Assembly: GCF_016522065.1 (NCBI RefSeq)
Contig: NZ_JAEHFV010000006.1
Location: forward strand, 62,001-126,000
Length of the DNA stretch: 64,000 nucleotides
From: Flavobacterium agrisoli
GTDB taxonomy: Bacteria > Bacteroidota > Bacteroidia > Flavobacteriales > Flavobacteriaceae
Direction: 5' to 3'
Under the pieces are notes generated by a model. That model did not search any database, was not told the origin of the DNA, and saw nothing but the letters and a program-made list of their open reading frames with translations. Position numbers and translations under genes: made by a program. The first letter of the stretch is position 1; every line of letters starts with the position of its first letter. This document shows, piece by piece, positions 50,494-59,574 of the stretch.

Positions 50494-51273
50494 TTACAAC
50501 TTAGAGAAAAGTTGTTCCATTTTTTCTTTTTCTTCGTCGGCCAAAGCGGCGTCAACTAAAATTCTTCCTGAATGCTCATCGGTGATGATTTTTTTTCTTG
50601 AAGCAATTTCAACTTGTGTTTGTGGTGGAATTGTGAAAAAAGATCCAGCAGAAGCACCTCTTTCAATCGAAACTACAGCTAATCCGTTACGAACACTAGA
50701 ACGAATACGGTTGTAAGCAGCCAATAAACGCTCTTCGATTTGAGCTGCATATTCGGCAGATTTTTCAGTTAAAAACAATTCTTCTTTTTGAGTTTCGGCC
50801 ATGATAGCATCCAACTCTGATTTTTTGTGTTTTAAGTGAGAAGATTTTGCATCTAATTTTTCTTTAATTCCAGCAATAACTTCTTTTTTATGCTCAATAG
50901 AAGCTTTCATTTCTTTGATGTGCTTTTCAGCCAATTGAATTTCCAATTCTTGAAACTCAACTTCTTTAGTCAAAGAGTTAAATTCTCTATTGTTACGTAC
51001 CGTTTCTTGTTGTTTTGAGTATTTTTTGATAGCCTCTTTGTGCTCGTCAATAGCAATTTTTTTAGCTTTGATTTGCTCATCGATTAATTCAAGTTCTCCT
51101 TTTAATTTTTCTGAACGTGTGCTTAAACCAGCCACTTCATCTTCTAAATCTTCCACCTCTAACGGAAGTTCTCCTCTTACGTTTCTGATTTCGTCGATTC
51201 TAGAGTCGATTAACTGTAAATCGTAAATAGCTCTTAATTTATCCTCAACACTTAATTCTTTCGTATTCGTCAT
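50494..51273 (-). CDS. Coiled-coil protein of the DUF164/C4-zinc-ribbon family, cysteines lost
   Basis: A 259-residue protein. Residues about 8-180 are a long antiparallel coiled coil (high Glu/Lys, heptads, NNREFNSLTKEVEFQELE near residue 90). The C-terminal module keeps the landmark phrases of the family zinc ribbon, IPPQTQVEIASRKKIITDEHSGRILV, but none of the four zinc-binding cysteines: the positions read Ser, Ala, Asp/His and Ser. There are no cysteines in the whole protein. It lies 3 bases after the nif3 gene, an arrangement conserved in many bacteria, so the two products are functionally linked. Confidence 0.88.
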   Translation of the reverse strand: MTNTKELSVEDKLRAIYDLQLIDSRIDEIRNVRGELPLEVEDLEDEVAGLSTRSEKLKGELELIDEQIKAKKIAIDEHKEAIKKYSKQQETVRNNREFNSLTKEVEFQELEIQLAEKHIKEMKASIEHKKEVIAGIKEKLDAKSSHLKHKKSELDAIMAETQKEELFLTEKSAEYAAQIEERLLAAYNRIRSSVRNGLAVVSIERGASAGSFFTIPPQTQVEIASRKKIITDEHSGRILVDAALADEEKEKMEQLFSKL

Positions 51274-51276
51274 ATT

Positions 51277-52371
51277 CTATAGGTACTTAACTGGATTTGT
51301 ATTTTCTTCTGATAAAATGATTGCAAAATTAAGGATTTTTTTCCTAAGAAAATCAACAATATAATTTTTTGTATAACGTTCACTTTCAAAATGCCCCACA
51401 TCCACGAGTAATAGTTTATTTTCGGCTTCGTAAAATTGATGGTATTTTAAATCGGCAGTGAGATAAGCATCAGCTCCTGCCTGAATAGCGTTTGTAATTG
51501 CAAAACTTCCCGAACCCCCTAAAACGGCGACTTTTTGAATGGGTTTTGCTAATAAATTGCTGAAACGGATGCCGTTAGCTTGCATTTTTTCTTTCACCAT
51601 TTGAAGAAAGTCAACTTCAGTCATTGCTTTTGAAAGTTCTCCAATCATCCCCAAACCAATATTTTGATGAAGGTTTTTTAAATCATAAATTTCGTAAGCC
51701 ACTTCTTCGTAGATGTGACTAGAAAAAAGGGCTTTTAAAATTTTAGACTGTAAGTGTTTTTCAAAAGTAACTTCAATTTTAATTTCTTCGGTCGATACGA
51801 GTTCGTGTTTTGCGCCAATTACGGGATTGCTCTCAGCATTTCCTTGGTAGGTTCCTGTGCCAGTTGATGAAAAACTACAATGGTCGTAATTGCCTATAGA
51901 ACCTGCTCCGACTTCGAATAAGGATTGACGCACTTGTTGGGCATTTTCGGGAACAGTATAGGTAACTAATTTTTGAATAAATTGCTGTTTCGGAACTAAA
52001 ATTTTAGTATTGATAAGTCCTAAGGCATCACAAAAAATTTGATTTACTCCATTCGGATGGTTGTCTAAAGCGGTATGAACGGCATATAAAGCAATGTCGT
52101 TTTTTATGGCTTTTAAAATGGCACGCTCTACATAATTTTTGCCCGTAATTTTTTTAATTCCCGAAAATAAAATAGGATGAAAGCATACTACCAGATTGCA
52201 ATTACGCCCAATGGCTTCGTCAATTACCGATTCGAGCGCATCGTGACAAACCAAAATACCGCTGCATTCCATTTCCTGATTTCCAACCAAAAGACCGACA
52301 TTATCAAAATCTTCGGCATAGGCTAGGGGAGCCATTTCTTCAAGTACGGTAACTATATCTTGTAATTTCAT
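51277..52371 (-). CDS. Nif3-like dinuclear metal centre hexameric protein (YqfO type)
   Basis: A 364-residue member of the NIF3/YbgI family with metal-binding phrases VVCFHPILFSGIKKI, YAVHTALDNHPNGVNQ and, at the end, VDVGHFESERYT. The extra central domain of about 100 residues (ETYTV/PEN-type CutA-like insertion, here TYTVPENAQQVRQSLFEVGAG) marks the long YqfO form. It is annotated in databases as GTP cyclohydrolase I type 2, but the true activity is unclear. It is first in an operon with the coiled-coil gene. Confidence 0.92.
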   Translation of the reverse strand: MKLQDIVTVLEEMAPLAYAEDFDNVGLLVGNQEMECSGILVCHDALESVIDEAIGRNCNLVVCFHPILFSGIKKITGKNYVERAILKAIKNDIALYAVHTALDNHPNGVNQIFCDALGLINTKILVPKQQFIQKLVTYTVPENAQQVRQSLFEVGAGSIGNYDHCSFSSTGTGTYQGNAESNPVIGAKHELVSTEEIKIEVTFEKHLQSKILKALFSSHIYEEVAYEIYDLKNLHQNIGLGMIGELSKAMTEVDFLQMVKEKMQANGIRFSNLLAKPIQKVAVLGGSGSFAITNAIQAGADAYLTADLKYHQFYEAENKLLLVDVGHFESERYTKNYIVDFLRKKILNFAIILSEENTNPVKYL

Positions 52372-52480
52372 CTTTATTTTGGGTTTGGAGTTTTCGTTTT
52401 GTGCAGTCTTTAAAATATAAACATGTAAAGCTAAAAGGGGTTAATAAAACAAATTAACGAAAAATTTATACTTTCGTGAA

Positions 52481-53521
52481 ATGAAATTTCTTCGAATACT
52501 CTTATTTCCATTTTCCATTTTATATGGTTGTATAACAAGCATTCGCAATTGGATGTTTGACCGCCAATTTTTACAATCAAAGTACTATAATTTACCCATA
52601 ATCGCCGTTGGAAATTTAAGTGTAGGCGGCACGGGTAAAACCCCTCAAATAGAATATTTAATCCGTTTATTAGCTGAGGGGAATCAATTAGCCACTTTAA
52701 GCCGCGGTTACAAACGGAAATCGGAAGGTTTTGTATTGGCTGATGAAAATGCCAATGCGGCTATTTTAGGCGATGAACCATTTCAGTTTTTTACAAAATT
52801 TAAAGGAATTCAGGTTGCTGTCGATGCTAACCGAGCAAACGGTATAGAACAATTGCTTTCGCAAAAAAACAAACCCGACGTTATTTTATTAGATGATGCC
52901 TACCAACATCGAAAAGTTAAAGCTGGATTCTATGTGCTTTTAACCGCTTACGGCGATTTATATGCTGATGATTGTATGTTGCCAACCGGGAATTTAAGAG
53001 AAACTAAAGCGGGAGCTAACCGTGCCAATATAATTGTGGTAACCAAATGTTCGCCTGATATTTCTTTAGAAGAGCAAAATCGAATTAAACAGAAGTTGAA
53101 ATTACAGCCCAAACAAGAATTATTTTTTACCTTTATAGATTACGATACAAATGTTTATAGTCAAAACGAGGTTCTTGATGTAGCTTCAATCAAAAATGAA
53201 AAGAAGCTGCTTTTAGCTGGAATTGCCAAGCCGGATAGTTTTTTTACTTTTTTAAAGTCGGCTCAAGATGACTGTTTGGTTTTTCCGGATCATCATTTTT
53301 TTAGCGAAACCGATATCCAAATTATTCAGGAAAAAGCCAAAGGATTAAAAATTATAACTACCGAAAAAGATTATGTTCGGTTAATGGATACGGTTTTAGC
53401 GCCTCAATTGTACTATTTGCCAATACAATCTTCATTTGTACGTAACCAAAATAAATTTGATGAAATAATACAAAATTATGTGGGAGAAAGTACAAGAAAC
53501 CGTTCAGTTTTTACAAAGTAA
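52481..53521 (+). CDS. lpxK: Tetraacyldisaccharide 4'-kinase
   Basis: A 346-residue inner-membrane-associated kinase that phosphorylates the lipid A precursor at the 4' position. An N-terminal hydrophobic helix (FLRILLFPFSILYGCITSI) is followed by the P-loop VGGTGKTPQIEYLI, the motif LSRGYKRKSEGF, the catalytic LLDDAYQHRKV and GNLRE. The length is normal for Bacteroidota. Its last 44 bases overlap the start of the next gene in another frame, so the two are translated from one mRNA. Confidence 0.94.
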   Translation: MKFLRILLFPFSILYGCITSIRNWMFDRQFLQSKYYNLPIIAVGNLSVGGTGKTPQIEYLIRLLAEGNQLATLSRGYKRKSEGFVLADENANAAILGDEPFQFFTKFKGIQVAVDANRANGIEQLLSQKNKPDVILLDDAYQHRKVKAGFYVLLTAYGDLYADDCMLPTGNLRETKAGANRANIIVVTKCSPDISLEEQNRIKQKLKLQPKQELFFTFIDYDTNVYSQNEVLDVASIKNEKKLLLAGIAKPDSFFTFLKSAQDDCLVFPDHHFFSETDIQIIQEKAKGLKIITTEKDYVRLMDTVLAPQLYYLPIQSSFVRNQNKFDEIIQNYVGESTRNRSVFTK

Positions 53522-54290
53522 GTGCGATTTTGTTCCGGAATACGGAATAATTCTAGGTTCCGGATTGGGAAAATTTGCTAAAGAAATAAAAATTACTTGT
53601 TCGTTACCCTATTCCGATATTCCTAATTTTCCAGTTTCTACCGTTTTTGGACACAAAGGCAAATTATTATTTGGTACCGTTGGGGACAAAAAAGTGGTGG
53701 CCATGCAAGGTCGTTTTCATTATTACGAAGGCTATTCGATGCAAGAAGTTACCTTTCCTGTTCGGGTAATGAAATATTTGGGAATTCAAAAATTGATTGT
53801 TTCCAATGCTTCTGGTGGCGTGCACACAAATTATGAAGTAGGTGATATTATTTTAATTAAAGACCATATCAATTTCATGCCCGAGCATCCTTTGCGCGGA
53901 CCTAATGAGGAGCGTTTTGGTCCTCGATTTGTAAACATGAACGAACCTTATTCCAAAAAAATGATTGCTCAAGCTCAAAAAATTGCTTTAAAAAATGGAA
54001 TAAAAGTTCAGGAAGGAATTTATTTTGGCTTGCAAGGGCCTACTTTCGAAACTTTAGCCGAGTACAATATGGTAGCCAAAATGGGTGGTGATTGTGTCGG
54101 AATGTCTACGGTTCCCGAAGTAATCGTGGCGCGTCACATGGAAATAGAAACATTTGGTATTTCGGTAATTACGGATATTGGTCGAGAGGGTTTTTTAGAA
54201 ACTATTTCGCATGATGAGGTCCTTCAAGCTGCTAAATTAGCCGAGCCCAAAGTTTGTTTGCTAATCAAAAAAATGATCGAAAACGATTAA
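53478..54290 (+). CDS. Purine-nucleoside phosphorylase, trimeric type
   Basis: A 270-residue enzyme that cleaves purine nucleosides with phosphate. Phosphate-binding GSGLGK (27-32), GRFHYYEGY (78-86) and SNASGG (109-114) are followed by E191 in GPTFETLAEY and M209 in GDCVGMSTVPE. At the base-specificity position (human N243, in TNKV) the sequence reads TDIG, with D233 at the same 42-residue distance from E191. The ATG at 53478 lies 44 bases inside lpxK; the residues MWEKVQETVQFLQ are a normal N terminus for the family, so the overlap is real. The stop overlaps by four bases the stop of the converging kinase gene. Confidence 0.92.
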   Translation: MWEKVQETVQFLQSKCDFVPEYGIILGSGLGKFAKEIKITCSLPYSDIPNFPVSTVFGHKGKLLFGTVGDKKVVAMQGRFHYYEGYSMQEVTFPVRVMKYLGIQKLIVSNASGGVHTNYEVGDIILIKDHINFMPEHPLRGPNEERFGPRFVNMNEPYSKKMIAQAQKIALKNGIKVQEGIYFGLQGPTFETLAEYNMVAKMGGDCVGMSTVPEVIVARHMEIETFGISVITDIGREGFLETISHDEVLQAAKLAEPKVCLLIKKMIEND

Positions 54291-56470
54291 TTTTGCTCCA
54301 AGTATTTGGCAATTATGGCATAAAATTCTTCGGGAACAAAAGGTTTGGTAATTACATCATTCATTCCAAATGCCAATAACGAATCGCGGTTTTCTTCTAA
54401 CGAAATAGCTGTTAAAGCAATAATGGGAGTTTTGGTATCAAATGCTCGAATACTTTGCGTAGCTGTAGTACCGTTAATGCCTGGTAGGTGAACATCCATC
54501 AGTACTAAATCATACGATTCAGCTTTTAGAGTTTCAATTGCCTGTTCGCCGTTATCTATTATAAAACACTCCATTTCTTTATTTTGAAGCATTTTTTTGG
54601 TAATCATTTGATTGATTTTGTTGTCTTCAACCAATAATATTCGTTTGTTTTTTAGAATGGCATCGTTGTAGATTTCATCCACTTCTTCTATACTAACTTC
54701 CGAAACGGGTGTAATATCAAATTTTAGATTAAAAGAAAAAGTAGAGCCTTTACCCACTTCGCTTTTTAATTTGATTTTGCCACCCAAAATTTCTACCAAT
54801 TTTTTTACAATAGTAAGACCTAAGCCTGTACCACCATATTTTCGATTGACTTCGACAGAACCTTGCGAAAAACTCTCAAAAACAGTTTGTAGTTTGTCAG
54901 CTGGAATACCAATTCCAGTATCGATTACTTGAAAATGAAGTAAGGCAGTGGTTTCATTCTGAATTTCACTCAAATTAACCATAACTTTTACTTGCCCATT
55001 TTGAGTAAATTTCAAAGCATTGTTAATCAAATTCATGACAATTTGCGCCAATTTAGTGGGATCGCCTATTAAATTAGTGGGGATTTTTTCATCAACATTC
55101 AAAATAAATTCGTTGTTGTTTGAAGACGCCATTTCGATTAACGAACTTTTAATATTGGTCATTAATTCTTTCAGGTTGAAACTGATTTTTTCAATTTCTA
55201 ATTTATTCGATTCAATTTTGTTGATTTCAAGAATTTCATTGATAAAAGTTGAAAGATAATTGCCCGAAAATTTCAAGGATTCCAAATACCCAATTTGCGA
55301 TTTTTTAGGCTTTTCCTGCATTAAAAGATGAGTGATTCCGTTAATGGCATTCAGTGGTGTTCGGAGTTCATGACTCACCGTTGATAAAAATTCGGCTCTG
55401 GCTTTCGAAGCTTTTTCGGCTTTGTTTTTGGCAATTAATAGTTCGTGGTTTTTTTCTTTTAAAACAATGTTATTTTGATTTCTAATAATATTGTTTTTGT
55501 ACAAGGACAAACTCAATAAAGACAAAATAGAAATTAATCCAATTGCCAAAATACTGACTAATTGTGTGTATTTTTCCGAATTTTCGGCTTCAATTTCTTC
55601 TTTTTCACGTTGATGCGCTTCGTTTAAAAGCTCATTTTTTTTATACGTTTTATAGGCTAAATATTCGGTTTTTGCATTGTTAATTTCTTGAATGTGGTGT
55701 TTTAACTGAAAATGTTCATCTAAATACGTATAAGCCCGATCGTAATCGTGTTTGTTTTTGTAGTATTTACTTATCGCCAAAAGTATTTTGCTTTTTTGAT
55801 TTAAATCATCTCTTTGGCTATTCAATTGCAAAGCTTTTTCGAGAAATACAATGGCCGAATCGCTTTTTAATTCGTTTTCGATAATGCCTAATTGATAAAA
55901 AGATTCCGATTTGGCTTTGCTTAGTGAAGCAATTGTTTTTTTTTCAGTCGTTTTTTTAAGCGTTTTTTTGGCTAAATCGTATTGTTTTTTTTGCAGATAA
56001 GCATTGGAAGCTTTTAAGTTGAGTGCACCTGAGGTATCGGAAACGCCTAATGTTTGGAAAATTTCCGTCGAAATGTCAAAATAATTTTCGGAAGCCGAAT
56101 AATTTTCTTTCGCAATTTGGGTCAATCCCAAATAAAAATAGACTAAACCTTTGTTGGTTTGGGGTTGAAGTTTGTTGTAATAAAGAATACTTCTGTTGAA
56201 GTTTTTTAAAGCCAAATCATATTCTTTATTGCTGTAATACAGTTTTCCTAATTTAAAAGTTTCAAATGCTGTTTCGCTAGTAAGTTTTTTTCTAAGGCTG
56301 TATTCAATTGCTTTTTTAGTAAAAAAAATAGCTTTATCTGTTTTTTTTAAAGAGAGGTTGTAATTGGCGATTTTATTGTAATAAGCAATGCTGTCCTGCG
56401 TTTCATTCGGGTAAGCGAACGAACTATAATGAAAAAATCCAAGAAAAATTAAAAGGAAAATTTTTTTCAT
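54287..56470 (-). CDS. TPR hybrid sensor histidine kinase with receiver domain
   Basis: A 727-residue membrane sensor: signal peptide to about residue 19, five to six TPR-like repeats in the periplasm (25-265), a membrane helix (304-323), a coiled linker and a HisKA domain with H367 in STVSHELRTPLN. Next comes a HATPase domain (N box NLINNALKFT, DTGIGIP, GGTGLGLTIV) and a receiver domain with phospho-acceptor D659 in LVLMDVHLPG and K709. The receiver has no DNA-binding domain, so phosphate must be passed on or be used for tuning. The gap gene lies 17 bases upstream in the same direction. Confidence 0.93.
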   Translation of the reverse strand: MKKIFLLIFLGFFHYSSFAYPNETQDSIAYYNKIANYNLSLKKTDKAIFFTKKAIEYSLRKKLTSETAFETFKLGKLYYSNKEYDLALKNFNRSILYYNKLQPQTNKGLVYFYLGLTQIAKENYSASENYFDISTEIFQTLGVSDTSGALNLKASNAYLQKKQYDLAKKTLKKTTEKKTIASLSKAKSESFYQLGIIENELKSDSAIVFLEKALQLNSQRDDLNQKSKILLAISKYYKNKHDYDRAYTYLDEHFQLKHHIQEINNAKTEYLAYKTYKKNELLNEAHQREKEEIEAENSEKYTQLVSILAIGLISILSLLSLSLYKNNIIRNQNNIVLKEKNHELLIAKNKAEKASKARAEFLSTVSHELRTPLNAINGITHLLMQEKPKKSQIGYLESLKFSGNYLSTFINEILEINKIESNKLEIEKISFNLKELMTNIKSSLIEMASSNNNEFILNVDEKIPTNLIGDPTKLAQIVMNLINNALKFTQNGQVKVMVNLSEIQNETTALLHFQVIDTGIGIPADKLQTVFESFSQGSVEVNRKYGGTGLGLTIVKKLVEILGGKIKLKSEVGKGSTFSFNLKFDITPVSEVSIEEVDEIYNDAILKNKRILLVEDNKINQMITKKMLQNKEMECFIIDNGEQAIETLKAESYDLVLMDVHLPGINGTTATQSIRAFDTKTPIIALTAISLEENRDSLLAFGMNDVITKPFVPEEFYAIIAKYLEQN

Positions 56471-56487
56471 TTACTGCTTCTTAAAAT

Positions 56488-57492
56488 TTAATCTTCAATT
56501 GTTTTATGGGTTAATAAAATTAAATCAATCAACCTCGAAGAATAGCCAATTTCGTTATCGTACCAACCGACAACTTTTACCATTTTATCAATAACCGAAG
56601 TTAATTGTGCATCAAATAAACAGGAATGGGTATTGCCGATAACATCAACCGAAACAATTGGGTCTTCGGTATAATCTAAAATTCCTTTTAGTTGCGTTTG
56701 ACTTGCTTTTTTAAAAGCTTCATTAATTTCTTCGATGGTTACGGCTCGTTTTACATTAAAAGTAATATCGGTTAGCGACCCATCGGGCACCGGAACACGG
56801 ATGCCGCAACCTCCCATTTTGTTATGCAATTTAGGGAAAATTTTGGTCAATGCCTTAGCAGCACCGGTTGTGGTAGGAACAATAGATTGGCTGGCACCTC
56901 TGGCTCTTCTTAAATCTTTATGGGGCTGATCGTGTAAACTTTGATCGGTGGTGTAAGAGTGAATGGTGGTAATGTAAGCTTGCTCAATTCCGCACAATTC
57001 CTCAATTATCTGAATCATAGGAGCTGCGTTATTAGTCGTACAGCTGGCATTAGATATTATTTTTTCGGTTCCGTCTAAGCTGTTTTCATTCACACCAAGA
57101 ACTACTGTTTTTATTGTGTCCACTTCAGATGGAGCGGATAAAATGACTCTTTTGGCTCCTGCTTTTAAATGTTTTTCTAAATCTTCGTGCAATTTATATT
57201 TTCCAGTAGATTCGATAACAAAATCAATCTGCTGTGCTTTCCAATCGAGGTTGGCAATATTTTTTTCGTGAAAAAACAAATAAGACTTGCCGTTGATTGA
57301 TAACCCCGCTTTATCCGATGTTACCGTATAAGGTAGTACACCGTGAATACTGTCGTATTTAATCAAATGAGCCATGGTTTTGGTATCTGCAATGTCGTTA
57401 ATAGCCACTACTTCAATTTCGGGATGGTTTAAGAGTAATCGGAATAAATTGCGTCCAATTCTTCCAAAACCATTTATAGCAATTCGTATCAT
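56488..57492 (-). CDS. gap: Glyceraldehyde-3-phosphate dehydrogenase, type I
   Basis: A 334-residue enzyme with the NAD-binding motif INGFGRIGRN (6-15), D33, the catalytic cysteine C151 in SNASCTTNN, a histidine in TTIHSYTTDQ and the phosphate-binding RGA/SQSIVPTTTGAAKA run. The shorter N terminus MIRIAINGFG and the sequence AINDIADTKTMAHLIKYDS suggest the alternative GAPDH paralogue rather than the main glycolytic one, but this is inference. It lies between lipA and the TPR hybrid kinase, all on the minus strand and possibly one transcript. Confidence 0.93.
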   Translation of the reverse strand: MIRIAINGFGRIGRNLFRLLLNHPEIEVVAINDIADTKTMAHLIKYDSIHGVLPYTVTSDKAGLSINGKSYLFFHEKNIANLDWKAQQIDFVIESTGKYKLHEDLEKHLKAGAKRVILSAPSEVDTIKTVVLGVNENSLDGTEKIISNASCTTNNAAPMIQIIEELCGIEQAYITTIHSYTTDQSLHDQPHKDLRRARGASQSIVPTTTGAAKALTKIFPKLHNKMGGCGIRVPVPDGSLTDITFNVKRAVTIEEINEAFKKASQTQLKGILDYTEDPIVSVDVIGNTHSCLFDAQLTSVIDKMVKVVGWYDNEIGYSSRLIDLILLTHKTIED

Positions 57493-57499
57493 AGATATT

Positions 57500-57559
57500 A
57501 AAGTCTAAAGTCAGAAAGTTGTCAAGTCAAGCTATCAAGTCTTTCGACTTTTTGACTTT
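57500..57559. repeat. Imperfect inverted repeat between lipA and gap
   Basis: AAAGTCTAAAGTCAGAAAG (57500-57518) is largely complementary to CTTTCGACTTTTTGACTTT (57541-57559), and a smaller hairpin AAGTC-TTTC-GACTT lies inside. On the minus strand it follows lipA. It may attenuate transcription into gap; there is no clean T run. Confidence 0.45.
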
Positions 57560-57570
57560 ATTACATTCGA

Positions 57571-58440
57571 CTATAAAATGTGTTTTTGTGCTTTATAAGA
57601 AGAACGTACCAAAGGCCCACTTTCTACATGTCTGAAACCCAATTCTAAACCAAATTTTTCGTAACGTTCAAATTGTTCGGGTGTAATAAATTCGAGTACT
57701 GGCAAGTGTTTTTTGCTGGGTTGTAAATATTGACCCAATGTTACTACATCTACGTTGGCTTCTCGTAAATCTCGCATGGTTTGGTAAACTTCTTCTTCTA
57801 ATTCACCCAAGCCAAGCATGATTCCCGATTTAGTTCGGTTAATGCCTTTTTCTTTTAAATAGCGTAAAACTTCTAAGCTACGATCGTATTTTGCCTGAAT
57901 TCGAACTTCTCTGGTTAATCGGCGAACGGTTTCCATGTTATGGGAAACTACTTCTGGATTGGCCGCTACAATTCGATCAATATTTCTTTCAATCCCTTGG
58001 AAATCCGGAATTAAGGTTTCTAAAGTTGTATTCGGATTCATCCTGCGAATGGCTTTCACGGTTTCGTTCCAAATGATAGAACCACCATCTTTCAAATCAT
58101 CGCGGTCCACGCTGGTAATTACGGCGTGTTTGATATTCATTATTTTGATAGAGCGCGCAACTTTTTCGGGTTCGTCCCAATCTACCGTTTCGGGTCTACC
58201 GGTTTTAACACCGCAAAAACCACAAGAACGGGTACAGGTATTTCCTAAAATCATAAAAGTGGCGGTACCCTCGCCCCAGCATTCGCCCATATTGGGGCAA
58301 CTTCCGGAGGTGCAAATGGTATTTAAACTGTATTTGTCGACTAAGCCTCTAAGTTCGGTATATTTTTGACCAATTGGTAATTTTACCTTTAACCATTTCG
58401 GTTTACCAACGGGTAAATTGTTTTCTATAACGCTTTCCAT
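57571..58440 (-). CDS. lipA: Lipoyl synthase
   Basis: A 289-residue radical-SAM enzyme that inserts two sulfurs into octanoyl groups of lipoyl-dependent enzymes. The auxiliary cluster cysteines C43, C48 and C54 are in [12 protein letters not shown]. The radical-SAM cluster C69, C73, C76 is in CTRSCGFC, and the C-terminal serine ligand is in RSSYKA. The length is normal. It has its own promoter at 58459-58466. lipB is not in the window. Confidence 0.96.
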   Translation of the reverse strand: MESVIENNLPVGKPKWLKVKLPIGQKYTELRGLVDKYSLNTICTSGSCPNMGECWGEGTATFMILGNTCTRSCGFCGVKTGRPETVDWDEPEKVARSIKIMNIKHAVITSVDRDDLKDGGSIIWNETVKAIRRMNPNTTLETLIPDFQGIERNIDRIVAANPEVVSHNMETVRRLTREVRIQAKYDRSLEVLRYLKEKGINRTKSGIMLGLGELEEEVYQTMRDLREANVDVVTLGQYLQPSKKHLPVLEFITPEQFERYEKFGLELGFRHVESGPLVRSSYKAQKHIL

Positions 58441-58458
58441 ATCTCAAAATTCAAAGTG

Positions 58459-58466
58459 CAAAGATA
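58459..58466 (-). promoter_or_regulatory. -7 element (TATCTTTG on minus strand) of lipA
   Basis: CAAAGATA on the plus strand, 18 bases upstream of the lipA start at 58440. Confidence 0.62.
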
Positions 58467-58552
58467 CGGAATGTAGTTTTAAAATATAGAGCCTAATTGG
58501 GATATGTTGTTAGTTCTCTAACCGAAGAATGTGTTTGTTTTCTTTGAAGAAT

Positions 58553-58577
58553 AAAAAAAACAGAACCGAAGTTCTGT
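58553..58577 (-). terminator. Terminator of the tonB gene
   Basis: ACAGAAC pairs with GTTCTGT around a CGAA loop, with eight T on the minus strand, six bases past the stop at 58584. Confidence 0.88.
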
Positions 58578-58583
58578 CTTGTA

Positions 58584-59426
58584 TTAGGGCGCTTTTACTG
58601 TTATGGGTAAATTATAGGCGGTACGAACAGGTTTGTTGTTTATTATGCCGGGATTCCATTTGGTTTTTAAAGATTGCAAAACTCGAATTGCTTCTTTGCC
58701 TAATCCGTATCCAGGATCTTGGAGCACTTTAATTTGAGTCAAACTACCGTCTTTTTCAATTACAAACGAAACATATACTTTGAAAATTTGATCCGAATCC
58801 AATTCTGGCTGACGGAAATTAGTTCCCACATATTTATAAAATTTTTCAATTCCACCCGGGAAAGTTGGTTTTACATCTAAAACACCACTATTTACAATGG
58901 CCGAATCTAAATCTGATTTTCCACTGCTATCGGTTCCATTTCCAGTTCCTGAGGAAGTTCCCGCTGAAATTCCAGAACCTGTTCCAACCGATTCGATAGA
59001 GGCAGTCGTAGGAATGTTGTTTTCAATATTTTTTGCAATTTCTTGGGTAACATCGGTACTTGGTACTACAACTGGATTTACTAATTGGCTTTTTTCAACA
59101 ATGGGCGCAGGAGCAGCTGTTTTAGCTGATGCTACAGTTGGTGGTGTTACGGGCTGTTTTAATTGATTTGTGTGTACTTTCGAAAACTCAATTACCCGGT
59201 CGATTGTTGGAATTTCTGTCGGACTCATATCGGGCGAAGGACTTTTTATTTTACTGATGTAGAATAGAATAGCCACAATACTCGCCGAGAACAATAAACC
59301 CATAAAGAGCGCTGTAAAGGCTGTTTTTGAATTGTCATGACGTAGTTGATACGCACCATACTCTTTGTTTCGGTTTTCGAAAACGAGCTCATTCCAGCTG
59401 TTTTCGTAAATGCTTAATTTTGACAT
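58584..59426 (-). CDS. tonB: Energy transducer TonB
   Basis: A 280-residue protein: a cytoplasmic N terminus with YGAYQLRHDNSKTAF, one membrane helix (about 36-57), a long periplasmic linker rich in Pro, then Gly/Ser/Thr (TGSGISAGTSSGTGNG), and a C-terminal TonB domain (about 195-280) with FPGGIEKFYKYV and KWNPGIINNKPVRTAYNLP. It transmits proton-motive energy to TonB-dependent receptors such as the three encoded in this window. exbB and exbD are not adjacent. It lies 148 bases after the sigma-factor gene. Confidence 0.92.
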   Translation of the reverse strand: MSKLSIYENSWNELVFENRNKEYGAYQLRHDNSKTAFTALFMGLLFSASIVAILFYISKIKSPSPDMSPTEIPTIDRVIEFSKVHTNQLKQPVTPPTVASAKTAAPAPIVEKSQLVNPVVVPSTDVTQEIAKNIENNIPTTASIESVGTGSGISAGTSSGTGNGTDSSGKSDLDSAIVNSGVLDVKPTFPGGIEKFYKYVGTNFRQPELDSDQIFKVYVSFVIEKDGSLTQIKVLQDPGYGLGKEAIRVLQSLKTKWNPGIINNKPVRTAYNLPITVKAP

Positions 59427-59574
59427 AATTCATGGATTTAAAGGTTAAGTAGCAGTTAAATCATAAGCAAAATTGTTTTTAAAAGTTAAAAACGAAAAGA
59501 ACAAAAATGGGTAATCGGTAAAAAAGGAGAGGTAAAATTATCAGAATCGTAACTCTTTCTATAAAGTTAAGCAA

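Noticed and set aside
57935..58369. 144-codon frame opposite lipA
   Set aside because: lipA is complete with both iron-sulfur motifs; the opposite frame is a compositional shadow.
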